Shown: one piece after another, positions 1-11,441 of the stretch
Position numbering within the stretch: the first letter of the stretch is position 1
Layout of the letters: the number at the start of each line of letters is the position of its first letter
Assembly (NCBI GenBank): GCA_020152595.1
Contig: JAIGNY010001510.1
Span: 1,163,501 to 1,227,500 of the forward strand
Direction: 5' to 3'
Source: Chiridota heheva
Taxonomy: Eukaryota; Echinodermata; Holothuroidea; Apodida; Chiridotidae
Length of the DNA stretch: 64,000 nucleotides
Notes under the pieces: generated by a model
Seen by the model: the letters and a program-made list of their open reading frames with translations, nothing else
The model's database searches: none
Told to the model about the DNA's origin: nothing
Position numbers and translations under genes: made by a program

Positions 1-1902
1 ACGAAGAGAATTTCCATGTAAGTGTACTGAAATTGTTTACAGCCATGGAGCTGTCCCAATTAACTGCTCCCTGATTTCAATCATCATCTCAACTGGTTCA
101 ACTAGCAATCACTTGTGAGCAACAAATTGCCACATCAATGAGGAATTTCTAACCTTGTCCAATCTTTGTTTGACATGAAGACACTTTGGCATGAACCGGC
201 CAGTGTTTTGAACCCATGACATTCCTATCTGGGGAAGTGCTGTACCAATTAATCAGGATCATCAATTTTCCTTTCTGCAAATAACAAACACCCCCACAGT
301 AAAGACCTAATCACATGATAGCATCACAACTTGCATTATTACTTCAATCTTTGAATGATTTGGTTTCAATTTTGATGTGTTTTTTTGTGAGTTAAAGATC
401 CCACTGGGCCTTTGAACCAGTTGGCTGGCACCACCAATTAGCAGTATTGTAACACCTTTTCTCTTAAAGGTTGAGGAAATTCTTTTCTGTAATTCTACAT
501 TATTCCTACATTAATATATGAGCCCAGTGGCTATAGCATATCTAAGATAATGCATGTGCTATGCCAATGGGTATGTGCAGGCTGTGTGATAATCTAAATA
601 CAGGGCAGTCTATGTTGGATATTATTTTGGTTGACATGGTATGCCTGAAGAAAATTGGTGAAAGAAGGTTGCAGACCGATTGATTGATTCCATCTGTTTT
701 ATCTGCAAAATAAAAAATAAAATACAGTTTTTGAAATAATACAGTAGTAATTAAAAGTTGCATTGAACTTCTACTTTTTTTAAAATACCAAATCACTAAT
801 ATAGCACATGAACAGTAAGTGACACATAGACAGGCTTTCTGAGGTGTTTTATTCATGAATTCATGGTAGCATAATATATTATACACCTGATCGCTTCATG
901 ATAAGCGCTCAGAGAGGCTGTGAGAGGAAGACAACAGTGCCCATTGGCATATCATTATCCAGTTTTATGTTGCTTTTCAAAATCATTAGCATAGATTCCC
1001 CTTTGAAAGTAAAAGAAATGTCGTTCATAGATCTGACCAAACCAAAATGAAACAAAAGTTTAGGCTCCTGCATAATTACAGCTGCTTCTTGCCCACCTTC
1101 ATGTGAAACTTCTAAGCATCCATGAAATCAATTAAAAAATAATGCTTCTCATATATTTCAAGAAAATAAATTGTTTATCGCATGCCACTTTAAAAAAAAT
1201 CAATGTGGTCTTACTTTCTATTTTCATAACATTATTCCTGCAAATTATACTCTGCACAGCCTATAAACTATAAAGAGGCATATGAATTGCAAATTGTGGA
1301 TTGTACCTATCTACTGTATATCTATCCTTTGCCTTGTGCTGTTGAAGCCTCTGTTGGTCATAGCCCTCCAACCACATAAATATTCAACTGCTATACAGAG
1401 CCAATGTACTTAACATCACTCCCACTCTTTATGTTAATTTTGCTCTTCTTCCTTTTCTCTGCTCATCTGCTTTTCATCTATTCAGTCTCTGAAGACCAAT
1501 GTTTCTTTTACCATGTGACCCGTAAACTGCATCAACCTGCTTCTGGTTAAGATTTCTCTCTTGAATCTCAATTCATTCTGCAATATAAACGACTAATGAT
1601 AAATAATTACTGTACAACATGACATCTACTGGTCAGCTACCCTTACCATGATACAACGAGTATGAATGTAAATCTTTGATGCATACAGGCTGAAACAAAC
1701 TGCAGTATCTAAAAGAAAACGATTATAACCTTAAGTTAATTGGAACCTGTGGTAAGCTACGAAGGGACTTAAGTTATCCAAATTTTTACATCTCAATATC
1801 CCTTTATAGTATTATCTAGCAGTGAATCAATTTCTGGTAAATTTGGAACCTTTAACCAACGCAGCCTGAACGCAGGTGTTGACCAACGCAGGCGACCAAG
1901 TT
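1..1902. other. Intergenic or intronic sequence, nothing recognised
   Basis: AT-rich sequence on both strands with scattered stops. I see no splice-bounded open segment, tandem array or transposon end that I can support. A 114-codon minus-strand open frame at 542-886 has no recognisable motif and is probably chance. Confidence 0.5.
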
Positions 1903-2194
1903 ACGGCCTATGTTGACTTACTTGACTTAATTTCTTCTCCCCTCATGGGGAATAGGGCCAGAAAACATTATTTTCCATTTTACTCTGTCGGCAGCCACTT
2001 GTCTCGCTTTCATCCATGAATTTAAACCCAATTCATTTCTCTCACTCTCTACGGTTCTGCTCCACTCTCTTTTGGTCTGCTGACACTTCTTTTACCTTCT
2101 GGTGTCCAGGTCAGTGCTGTGCTGGCAATTTCATCTGTGTTTATCCTCAGCACTTCACCAAGCCATCTCCATCTCCATCTCCTTCTTCTATTAT
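1903..2194 (-). mobile_element. 3' fragment of an RTE-like non-LTR retrotransposon
   Basis: On the minus strand the sequence encodes RWRWRWLGEVLRINTDEI followed by ASTALTWTPEGKRS, the conserved C-terminal tail of a reverse transcriptase family; the plus-strand fragment ending at 5911 carries the same ALTWTPE block. After the coding part there is a 3' trailer ending in short AAGTCAAGTAAGTCAA-like repeats, as in related LINEs. Its upstream part is replaced by the 16-bp minisatellite that begins at 2195. Confidence 0.65.
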
Positions 2195-2738
2195 GTTGCT
2201 GAGGGCCTCTGTTGCTGAGGGCCTTTGTTGCTGAGGGCCTCTGTTGCTGAGGGCCTCTGTTGCTGAGGGCCTCTGTTACTGAGGGCCTCTGTTGCTGAGG
2301 GCCTCTGTTGCTGCTGGCCTCTGTTCCTGCTGGCCTCTGTTCCTGTCGGCCTCTGTTCCTGCCGGACTCTGTTCCTGCCGGACACTGTTCCTGCCGGACA
2401 CTGTTCCTGCCGGACTCTGTTCCTGCCGGACACTGTTCCTGCCGGACACTGTTCCTGCCGGACACCGTTCCTCCTGGACTCCGTTCCTGCCGGACTCCGT
2501 TCCTGCCGGACTCCGTTCCTGCCGGACTCCGTTCCTGCCGGACTCCGTTCCTGCCGGACTCTGTTCCTGCCGGACTCCGTTCCTGCCGGACTCCGTTCCT
2601 GCCGGACTCCGTTCCTGCCGGACTCCGTTCCTGCCGGACTCCGTTCCTGCCGGACTCCGTTCCTGCCGGACTCCGTTCCTGCCGGACTCCGTTCCTGCCG
2701 GACTCCGTTCCTGCCGGACTCCGTTCCTGCTGGACTTC
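2195..2738. repeat. 16-bp minisatellite (34 units)
   Basis: Exactly 544 bp, which is 34 x 16 bp. Units change stepwise along the array, from GTTGCTGAGGGCCTCT at the left, through GTTCCTGCTGGCCTCT and GTTCCTGCCGGACACT, to an almost uniform GTTCCTGCCGGACTCC block at the right. Because 16 is not a multiple of 3 and units lack stops in several frames, long open frames of 138 to 172 codons cross it on both strands with a 16-residue period. These are artefacts. Confidence 0.95.
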
Positions 2739-4360
2739 TTATTTCCTCATTGGATACTCTTGTGGGCCATAAAATTTACAAAACAAGAGTTTTATATGCC
2801 ATGGTTTTAAGTTATGTTCTTTAATTCTAATATTGCAATTAGGTTACAGTAGCGTAGTGGTACCATTACATTTTTTCTGAATCTGTGTGTTGTAGCATTG
2901 GTTCAAGTTCAATACATAAATAGGTCAAACCTTATCCTTAAAATTTATAACACCTAGCCAGTAAATTTATTGACAAATATCTATTGAAAATTTTGACAAT
3001 AATGATTTGATACAGGAATAACAAAAATGCTAAACTTACTGCACAGAAACAACTCTGACCACTGTATTTTTTCCAGCTTCGACCTATTGTGCAAAAAAAT
3101 GTGTGCGTATGCATCAGTGTAATTTCGTGAAATTGGTCAATCGAGTTGAGATTTTTTTGTGAAACTTTACAGTATTGTCACTCACATATCATGCCTCAAA
3201 AGTGTACCAAATTTTTGTGCAGTTCGGGATTTCATACTGCTAAAATTCACTATTTTTGATTCAAATTTTACAGCAAAGTGAAACAAATCTGCACTAAGGT
3301 GTACCCCTTGCTGAAATCAATCAAATGTTTATTCATTTATTCATTCGATTTTTCATATATCGTGGGTATTTCCGGGTGTTTTTGATTTCAGAAGTCGCCC
3401 AAATTTGAAATAAAAATGAATATTCATTAGCTCATTTAAACGGCATCTGCACACAACCGGCGCGCAACTTAAACCTGGCTGCAGACATATTGTACGTGAC
3501 ATCATTGTGTTACAGTGCAGTATTACTGGCAACTGACCAGGTAAAAATGCATTTTTCAGTTTTACCTACTTTAGCAGGCCTGATTTACAAGGCAAGAGGC
3601 ATGTCTTTCATAATTTCTAGGATGCACAAAACCTGGAGTGTGGTTTGTAGATGGGAAATACTCAAAAAGGTGGAGTTTCAAAATAACATTAATATTTTCA
3701 TTGATTATTGTTTCAAAGGATAATCAATTAAGTTATAAGATAAAGCAACTTCTTAATGAATCCTGCCATGTAAACAACAACATCTGAATGTCTCAACAAT
3801 AAGGTTTTTGATAAAGAAAAATCAACAAAAACATATTTTACTTAAGTTTTTATGTCAGTTACAAATAAGTATCAGTTATATATTTCCAATGTCCACACAT
3901 ATAGTTTGTGGGTGAACACATCAATTTACTGTAGCAATGTGCTTTACAATACCTTGTGCAAACTGGGTGATGTAAACTGTCCTGACATTATCGATTGTTG
4001 CGACAACAGCTGGGCGATATATCGACATGACTTCGAAGCATTGTCGACACAACCGTACATACTGGACAATAAAAGAAATAAACTTGTGAAGAAAGTATTC
4101 ACAATTTGGTGTTTTTGTTGTCATTTTGATGTTTTCAATCGACTGTGTGTTTCAGATTAGCTGGACAAAATCCAGTGAGGTAATTGTGATGTGAGCAGGC
4201 TTTAGAAATATTCTTGATTAATTTCAAGAGGATGCATTGAAATCTGATAGAGGCATAAAAAAGACATGCTCATGAAGTAGACTTCTACATATTTGTATTT
4301 ATATATTAACTTTAATGAGAAGTCTTGTCTGGAAAAGCTTAACACATAACAGACTGGTAA
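2739..4360. other. Stretch without recognisable gene
   Basis: AT-rich sequence. The open frames at 3490-3723 and 3852-4160 (plus) have no motif or splice context that I can support. No tandem array is visible. Confidence 0.45.
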
Positions 4361-4430
4361 GCCCAATTGGTATGGTAGAGTACCTGCTTATCAGCCCGTA
4401 AGTCGTGGGTTCGCTTCTGGGCCAGGTAAT
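4361..4430 (+). mobile_element. tRNA-like SINE head or tRNA-derived pseudogene
   Basis: A tRNA-like fold starts GCCCA and ends TGGGCCA (possible acceptor pairing at 4361-4365 with 4418-4422). There is an A-box-like TGGTATGGTAGAG and a B-box-like GGGTTCGCTTC. It is followed by about 50 bp and an A-run at 4471-4479, as in a short SINE. The anticodon arm does not fold canonically, so a working tRNA is unlikely. Confidence 0.4.
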
Positions 4431-4482
4431 ATCAAAGACTTTAAAAATGGGCCTATATATTTTTGTAGTTTAAAAAAAAACC

Positions 4483-5915
4483 TTCGACAGCATCAACAGA
4501 GCAATGATGTAGAAGATACTAAGCCATTATGGTGAACCACAAAAGATCATTCATATATTACAACAGTGGTAAAGCAGAAGTAAATCTGCAGTTATGTATG
4601 AAGGTGGCATATTAGAATGGTTTGATTTTCAACAGGCGTTAAACAAGGATGCGTGATGTCAGGCTTCCTGTCCATCACAGCTTGATTGGGTAATGAGACT
4701 TAACAATACAAGGGCACAGAACCGGTACAAGAGGGAATAGACCCCTAGCTTGATTTAAAAAGGGGCAGGGTGCTAGACTTGTTGAGGGGCACATTAATGA
4801 GTGCGCGAAGCTGCATGTTTTTGGCATGGAGTTCTGGGGCCCCCCCCTAAGTCTCAATCTTATGGTGAAGAAGCTCTGGGATTTTAGCTATAATCATACC
4901 TCATAATGAAACTATTCTGACTGATATTGATATTCATGAGCCAAACAGGACAATTGCTCACTATGCTATCATTCTGTGTTCTGTATCCATGTAAGGTATT
5001 CATTTATGAGATTATTTAAGATTATCAAGTTAAAAAAAAAAATCTTATGAGGGGTAGGGCGGACCCCAGGGGGCTAGGGCAGATCCCCAGGGGGGCAGGG
5101 CAGGCCCACAGAGGGGCAGGGCGGACCACCCCTGTAAAACAGCAAAGCTAGGGGTCTGATGGAACTTCAACACACTACTGCAAGACCTAGACTATGCAGA
5201 GGACATAACACTGCTAACATCCAAATGGGAACATCTCCAAGAGAAAACATCTCGACTTCAAATAAATGCAGATTATATAGGATTGAAAATAAATGAAAAC
5301 AAGACAAGTGCTACGAATACACACCATGAAGCAGGATGCCATTAAAATAAACTGAACAGAAGTTGAGGATGTAGAAGACTTTACATACCTTGGTGCAACA
5401 CTGTTCAAAGATGGAGGTACGCTGATCGACATAAGAAGAAGACTAGCAAAAGCAAGAAACGCTTTTGTCACCTTCAACAAAATTTGAAAATCAGGAAGCT
5501 ACAGCTTGAAGACAAAACTTAAAATCTTACAAACAAATGTAATGTCAGTTCTACTATGGATCCAGTACATGGAAAATGACTGATGGTGACACAATATTAC
5601 AAATGACAAAATATACAGAAAAACAGAGCTGTAACCCATAAGTGAAACAATTTTGAAAGAAGATTGGAAAAATAGGACATATACTGCAAAGAGATGCCAC
5701 ATAGTACACCAGAGTGGCTCTGACCTGGACTCCAGAGGTCAAAAGCAAGCGAGGAAGACCGAAAACAATCTGGAGACGAACAGTCGAAATGGAGAGGGAA
5801 ATGCTGGGATGGAGTGGCTGGAACGAAGTCAGAAAGGTGGCCCGAGATAGAGGAAAGTGGAATTCTGTGATCAATGCCTTAATCTGCACAAGATGGAGAA
5901 GGGAGTGGTAAGGTA
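4483..5915 (+). mobile_element. RTE-like LINE reverse transcriptase fragment, broken and interrupted
   Basis: The reading starts at FDSINRAMM (4483 on), the reverse transcriptase motif A region, then KILSHYGEPQKI. It continues after the inserted TIR element (4738-5158) with LLQDLDYAEDITLL; the catalytic YADD box is changed to YAED at 5193-5204. Further blocks are ENKTS, a frameshifted EDVEDFTYLGATL-type segment near 5365-5400 and, at 5717-5911, ALTWTPEVKSKRGRPKT with DRGKWNSVINAL. Stops, frameshifts and an internal deletion make it non-functional. The end carries GGTAAGGTAAGGTA, typical of these 3' tails. A second tail fragment lies inverted at 1903-2194. Confidence 0.75.
4738..5158 (-). mobile_element. 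TIR element family 1, copy A (MITE inserted in LINE)
   Basis: Ends are TAGACCCCTAGCTTGATTT on the left and AAGCTAGGGGTCTG on the right. Flanks AGGGAA (4732-4737) and ATGGAA (5159-5164) look like a 6-bp target duplication with one mismatch. Removing it joins the two parts of the LINE reading frame around RYKRE and WNFNTLL. The interior has GGGGCAGGGC repeats near one end and no transposase. It is the inverted equivalent of the copy at 9795-10221, so it is non-autonomous and mobile. Confidence 0.75.
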
Positions 5916-7312
5916 AGGTAAAAATGGGACCTGCTGCCCTGTTCCTTGGTGCTCAGCATAAGAGATTGGTGCATAGTAATAGTACAGGCTAGTGTGCTGT
6001 ATGTTGGCTGCAGCTTTGAGCCTCCAAATTTCCTTTCGAAAGCGATTTGAGTACACATTGTGTGTAAAAAAGCACTGTTTAAGAATTACGCATAGCACCA
6101 GTAAATCTGGTACATACAAATTTCGCTGAGGTTTTTGATCGACTTGTCAATAATTGTGTTAATTTTTCGACCTATCAGAAACACTGAATTGTATCATATA
6201 TTTATCTCCACTTTAACACGATAACTGGCCTGAAAGACATTTTGAAAATTTGGTATCTAATAAACAAATTGAAGAAGATATCTCAGCAATGTAGTTTTTT
6301 CACAATTTGTTCCCTTATTTGCAAGCCTCTGACCACCTGACAAATAAGTAACTAATGATACATTTTCGGGTATCTTTGTAAATAATTAAAAGGCTATTTT
6401 ATAAATCTGTTTAGTGTCCAAATGGTTGGCCATATAAAGGAATTTTGGGGAATCTCCCTTTATTCTAAATGATCATTTGAGCAGCATAAATGTTCTAAGG
6501 TAAAATAATAAAAAAGATATTCATGAAAGAAACCGAATGAGCAAATAATTGATTTCAGTCATTGCCAATTGTCCATCACATCTCTTTATCAATTGATCTT
6601 TGCTCCATTTGAAACACAAAGTAGAACATCATACTTACACTCTATTGTCTACATATATATGAACTTTCATCTTTATTATTATTATTTTTTTACATTGTGT
6701 CCATGGTAAATTGTGGTGACAAAATGATGATAGCCTTACATTTAAGATGCATTTTGTCTCAAAAACATATTTTGTACAAGAAAGAAATATTTCAAGAATA
6801 AAGGTGGGCTTTTAATAGAATATACATTATATACTTTGTAATGATTATTACAATAGTACAACAGTGATTTTGTCACAGCAGCATTGACCACCAGCATTTA
6901 GTCACAACACTTGAGTTGAATGACCAATACCAGATTGAAGTAGGCCAAGTTCACTTGAACAATAATACGCTGACTAGGAATCTGGTTGAATTCTACATGT
7001 TTTCCTGATTTACAATATACTAACCTAAATTTAATTAAATTACCATGATTGCTGCTGTTTTCTGAAATATATATCTCTCCTGCCCTGAATTATCCTATGC
7101 TAACCTATATAGCTACATGTATATAGGCTATTCTGGTCTGAGTTTTGTCCTGGAATTGGTTGTGGTAACCTGAATTGGGTTACACTGACCTGAATTTGGT
7201 TACGTTAACCTGAATTTACAGTGTAGTATGCCAACCTAACTATGGCTTTGCATTGGTGGTCTGCAATTAGCTATACTGTGCTGAATATTTGGTTCTAATT
7301 ATCCATGCGGTG
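5916..7312. other. Stretch without recognisable gene
   Basis: AT-rich. It contains a short imperfect run around 7171-7225 in which a 20-bp phrase beginning CCTGAATT recurs about three times. Nothing else is supported. Confidence 0.45.
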
Positions 7313-7479
7313 GCAATGAAATGGCACCCACTGTTTATTTATCTGATTTTTGCTGCAGAAGGCCAAATTTTACTTGTCTGAGTCCATAGCTTTATGCAAT
7401 GAAATGGCACCCACTGTTTATTTATCTGATTTTTGCTGCAGAAGGCCAAATTTTACTTGTCTGAGTCCATAGCTTTATG
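7313..7479. repeat. 83-bp direct tandem duplication
   Basis: The segment starting GCAATGAAATGGCACCCACT at 7313 is repeated essentially without change from 7396. Near-identity suggests a recent duplication. It is non-coding. Confidence 0.93.
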
Positions 7480-7874
7480 TATACCATTTTAAATCATTTG
7501 GTCTATAAGTCAAAAAGCTGTCAAGCAGGCATTAGGTTTATCTTGTTTCAATTGAATTCTGTCTGTACCATTTTCTTGGTTTTTGACATCACGCTTAAAC
7601 AATTTAGTTAATGTTGTTTCTGCCCTTTCCCTCTTATCGACCATTAACTATTTATTTTGTGCATGCCCTAGATAGATTCTGTCATTGCGTTCACTTAATC
7701 TGAAAAGTGCTATGGGGTGTAGTGCTCTTAACCAAAAGAAACTTGCCAGTCAGATTTTAATCAGCACCATTATTTGAAACTAAGAATTCTGAATAATAAA
7801 AAAAAAAAATCATCCCTCAAAACAACCCTTAAAAGGCTTCTTCTGTGATCTAGATTATGAAATTATCACAAATA

Positions 7875-8232
7875 TGTCCTCACTATCCATCACGTTCTCC
7901 TTGCTTGCCCCCTGTACAACCTTCCCAGAGCTTCCCTCACTCCCCACAACTCAATTGCTGAGTTCTTCTGGATAAAATTTTCTCCTTCCTTCATCATGCT
8001 TCCCTCTACAACCATATTTAATTTTCCTCTTCTACCCCCTCCCTACTTTGTTTTTGTTTCACCCATGCACCTCCTCTCTCGATCACAGCTTTCTGACTTT
8101 TGTTCTTGAATTTTCTCTCATTCTCCCCCTGTTTTCTTTCTTTCCTACCTCTAAAATGATCTGACCTCTCTGGCACAATTTGACCCTCGTTGTCGTGGTG
8201 CAGTTAAGACCTCATCAAACAAACAGACAAAC
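7875..8232 (+). mobile_element. 3' end of an I/Jockey-type LINE (zinc-knuckle tail region and 3' UTR)
   Basis: It aligns by eye with the minus-strand fragments at 61510-61943 and 63080-63440. It shares the CATCACGTTCTCCTTGCTTG stretch equivalent to their HIL..CP motif. It also shares the 3' end, GGCACAATTTGACCCTCG followed by GTGGTGCAGTTAAGACCTCA and then CAAACAAAC repeats. Only the last few hundred bases survive and the frame is broken. Confidence 0.6.
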
Positions 8233-8413
8233 AAATATATCATAGATTTTTTTCAGTTTTGCATTTATCTCCATGTTTTAGTCAATTATTGTTCAAACTG
8301 AAAATCATCTTCGTCATCTCTGGTGCAAGTCCTGGTCAGGTACTGACCCTGGTCTTGATTTGATTACATTGGTTTAGTCATGATAAATAAAGGATATATA
8401 ATAAGAGAAATAT

Positions 8414-8690
8414 AATCTACCTACTGTGGTGTAGCGGTTATCATACCTGTCTACAGACCACGAGGCCCCGGGTTTAATCCTGGGTTGGGTAGACACGCCA
8501 GTGTACCACAACTGGTTTTCAAAGGCCGTGGACATTGACTTGGTTGTCAATGTTATGTCTGTCCGTACGTCGTACCTGTGTTCTCGTCCGGGTCGTATTA
8601 GACGTTTCGTGATAGCATTGTTTACTATCATAACGAATTACGCAGGCGACGACCCCGTCATTGTGATTGTGTGTTCACTCGTCGTCGTTG
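8414..8690 (+). mobile_element. tRNA-derived SINE, family S, copy 1
   Basis: Flanked by a perfect 11-bp target duplication AAGAGAAATAT (8403-8413 and 8691-8701). The head is tRNA-like, with an A-box-like TGGTGTAGCGGTTA and a B-box-like GGGTTTAATCC. The body includes CGTGGACATTGACTTGGTTG and ends in a short GTC-rich tail (CTCGTCGTCGTTG). Two further copies are at 33751-34026 and 34158-34423. It would be transcribed by RNA polymerase III and mobilised by a LINE. Open frames across it are not genes. Confidence 0.93.
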
Positions 8691-8829
8691 AAGAGAAATA
8701 TCGCAAAGCTGCCAAACGTTTGTTTTATAATGGCTGGTTCAGATAGTCTTCTAGCTCCTCTGCAAGGGTGCCTTTACATCAGTTTTGGGACACTCATAAT
8801 ATATAAGTTATTGCAGAGCTGGAAAAATT

Positions 8830-9100
8830 ATATGGTTCCGGCAGTTATAACTGCAGAAAAATTGGGAATTCATGGGAAGAACAGAAAGGAAAAAAAAAAA
8901 AAAATAGATTTCTTGAGTAAACAACAGTATATATGGTAAATATGTGCTCTAACAAACGTCCCCCATGTAATTGTGCGATGAAAAGTACATTAATTGCGAA
9001 AGAGAGAAGTATATAAAGATGTATTTACTACATTAATATTATTTTCTGTAGAATTTTATATGGGAACTGTGGTAAATTTTATAATTACTTCCAACTCCCG
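8830..9100 (-). repeat. Interspersed repeat family R, copy 1 (inverted)
   Basis: The reverse complement matches 46490-46990 over long stretches, including CTTTATATAC, CGCACAATTACATGGGGGA, CATATTTACCATATA and TGTTGTTTACTCAAGAAATC. A third relative is near 54870-55140. No ends or coding capacity were identified, so the transposon class is unknown. Confidence 0.7.
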
Positions 9101-9794
9101 AGTTATTGTAATCAATACAAATGATAATGCAGGAAATAGACAATTCTATTGTCATTGGTGTACTGTACCACATTTATTCAAACTTTCTTAAGATTGTAAA
9201 TCAAAGATACTTCAGTAGATTTTGTTTCCCTTTGTGGTTTAAAATTCCGCTAGGGGCATTTAGCAGATTGGCAAAACACAATAGCGAAGTAGCTTTAGCA
9301 CACTATCTGAAGAATTGATAGAAAATATAGGTTTCCAAGCGATAAAGGAATGAATTGTTGTTAAAATTCATATACAAATTGAGCCCAAAGTCCATGTTGT
9401 GGCCAGAACTGTAGAAATAGGAGCCTAGGCGAAGGGTAGATAATTTTTGTCATATATACAAACAGCAATTTCAATATTGTCATCTAAGGGGGGAGGGGGA
9501 AATTTGAATTTAGGGTTTTTGTATCCCCCTCTCCCTCTCCCCCCTCCTATGACTGTACCACTGACGAAAAGTGAGCTTGTGATGTCACTCAAAAGTTCTG
9601 TGACAGTCATTTTAAGACAAAGTTGTATTTACTGTACAAATAAAAATCTCCTGATAGAACAAACTATCCAGTAAGTTTCTTTACAATAATGTTGACTTTT
9701 TGTCCTCTATCATAAAATATGGACATGAATATACAAAGGCAAAACTGATGCGACATTCTGTGCAAAAGGTGCCAAAAATTATGTGACATTTATG
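9101..9794. other. Stretch without recognisable gene
   Basis: AT-rich with a pyrimidine-rich run around 9521-9545. Overlapping short open frames have no recognisable motif. Confidence 0.4.
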
Positions 9795-10221
9795 CAGACC
9801 CCTAGCTTTGCTGTTTTACAGGGGTGGCCTGCCCCACCCACTTTGTGGGCCTGCCCTGCCCCCTGGGGTCCGCCCTGCCCCTCATGTGATTGTTTTTTTT
9901 TTTTTAAATTTCATTTTTTTTTTTTTTACTTAATGATCTTAATTCACCTTATAAATGAAATGCCCTACATAGATACAGAACACAGAATGATAGCATAGTA
10001 CGCAATTGTCCTATTTGGCTAATGGCTAGTCCTTATCATTAGAATAGCTTCATACTGAGGTATGAATGTAGCTCAAATCCTAGAGCTTCTTCACCAGGGT
10101 ACTGAGCCTTAAGGGGGCCCTGTGAATCCACGCCAAGAATACACAGCTCTTCGCGCACGCATTAATGTGCCCCTCAACAAGTCTTGCACCCTGCCGCTTT
10201 TAAAATCAAGCTAGGGGTCTG
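9795..10221 (+). mobile_element. TIR element family 1, copy B (MITE)
   Basis: Ends are CAGACCCCTAGCTTTGC and ATCAAGCTAGGGGTCTG, giving an outer 12-bp perfect inverted repeat CAGACCCCTAGC. The flanking duplication TTTATG is perfect (9789-9794 and 10222-10227). It is opposite in orientation to copy A at 4738-5158, with matching internal segments such as the GGGGCAGGGC-type repeats and the CGCGCA/ATTAATG/TGCCCCTCAACAAG region. Length is 427 bp with no transposase. Confidence 0.82.
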
Positions 10222-10415
10222 TTTATGTGACAAATTTGAAATTTTGTGATGTGACATTTTGTGACAAGCCATCAATCATCACCCCATTCTCTGCTTCATT
10301 CCACTTCGGTTGGGCTTGGTGCTTCCTTTATTGACGTTTAATCATTATGAAGTAATCGGGTGAATGTTGCTAATAGATAGACCATTAACATGCCTTTTGT
10401 CTTTTCTTTTTACAG

Positions 10416-10541
10416 TTTCAAGAAATGGACTTGGACAATAGCTATCAAGTATTGCTGAGACATGGACTGGTCAGGAATCAACCAACATGTATCTATCAGT
10501 TTTCCCATTTCTTATCATTCGTATTTTACTCTTTAGACTAG
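10416..10541 (+). CDS. Weak candidate terminal exon
   Basis: After a pyrimidine-rich acceptor (CTTTTCTTTTTACAG) the frame runs 41 codons to TAG, starting FQEMDLDNSYQVLLRHGLVR. No homologue is recognised and no upstream exon was found. The first 20 codons look more protein-like than the remainder. Chance occurrence is quite possible. Confidence 0.13.
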   Translation, partial: FQEMDLDNSYQVLLRHGLVRNQPTCIYQFSHFLSFVFYSLD

Positions 10542-10961
10542 GTTTATACTAATTTTATTCTTAGTTTTCAAACTTTTGGGGACGTATTGTGTGCTTGGTT
10601 CATTAATTGTAATGACGCATAATTAGAATGTGTATATGTCAGATTGTCCGAGTTGATTTGGATTGGCATGCTTGATCAGTTTGAAGTAATAGGATTTTTA
10701 TGTTGTTATTTAGAGGTTTTTAAGTTAAACTGGTTACACACAGATAAAGTCACATTGATATTATGCAAAAATAGCAAGATTTGTTAAATACCATCTTAGC
10801 TCCCAAGGAACATATATTTCATGACTGTTATTTTGTAGCTTTTCAGCAACAAAGTTATCAATTTTCTATTCTTATTTGTGTAAATCTAGGATGCTGAATA
10901 CAAAATATCTTGTAGTCACTTTTTATTGGAAGCACCAATATGTTGTCAGCTGCTGAAGTAT

Positions 10962-11327
10962 AGTTGGCCTAGTAAGCCTACTCACTGGCACACTGCATAC
11001 CTGGTATAGTAGGCCTGGTAAGCCTACTCACTGGCACACTGCATACCTGGTATAGTAGGCCTAGTAAGCCTACTCACTGGCACTCTGCATACCTGGTATA
11101 GTAGGCCTAGTAAGCCTACTCACTGGCACACTACATACCTGGTGTAGTAGGCCTAGTAAGCCTACTCACTGGCACACTGCATACCTGGTATAGTAGGCCT
11201 AGTAAGCCTACTCACTGGCACACTGCATACCTGGTATAGTAGGCCTAGTAAGCCTACTCACTGGCACACTGCATACCTGGTATAGTAGGCCTAGTAAACC
11301 TACTCACTGGCACACTGCATACCTGTC
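10962..11327. repeat. 46-bp tandem repeat (about 8 units)
   Basis: The unit GGCCTAGTAAGCCTACTCAC plus TGGCACACTGCATACCTGG and a short link repeats with period 46 and few changes. GTAGGCCTAGTAAGCCTAC within each unit is itself an imperfect palindrome. Confidence 0.95.
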
Positions 11328-11441
11328 CTTCAAGTATTCAAGTTGTCCTCCTCCTTCAAAATTTGTTCCAGCAAATTATAGCCACAAACTTAATGTAGCA
11401 AATAATGAGACCACTTATCGTAATTAAAATGAGCACTTAAT

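Noticed and set aside
542-886. 114-codon minus-strand frame
   Set aside because: No motif, splice context or compositional bias distinguishes it from chance in AT-rich DNA.
8418-8490. Functional tRNA gene
   Set aside because: The sequence has A and B boxes but belongs to a 277-bp SINE with target duplications, and the cloverleaf stems do not pair.
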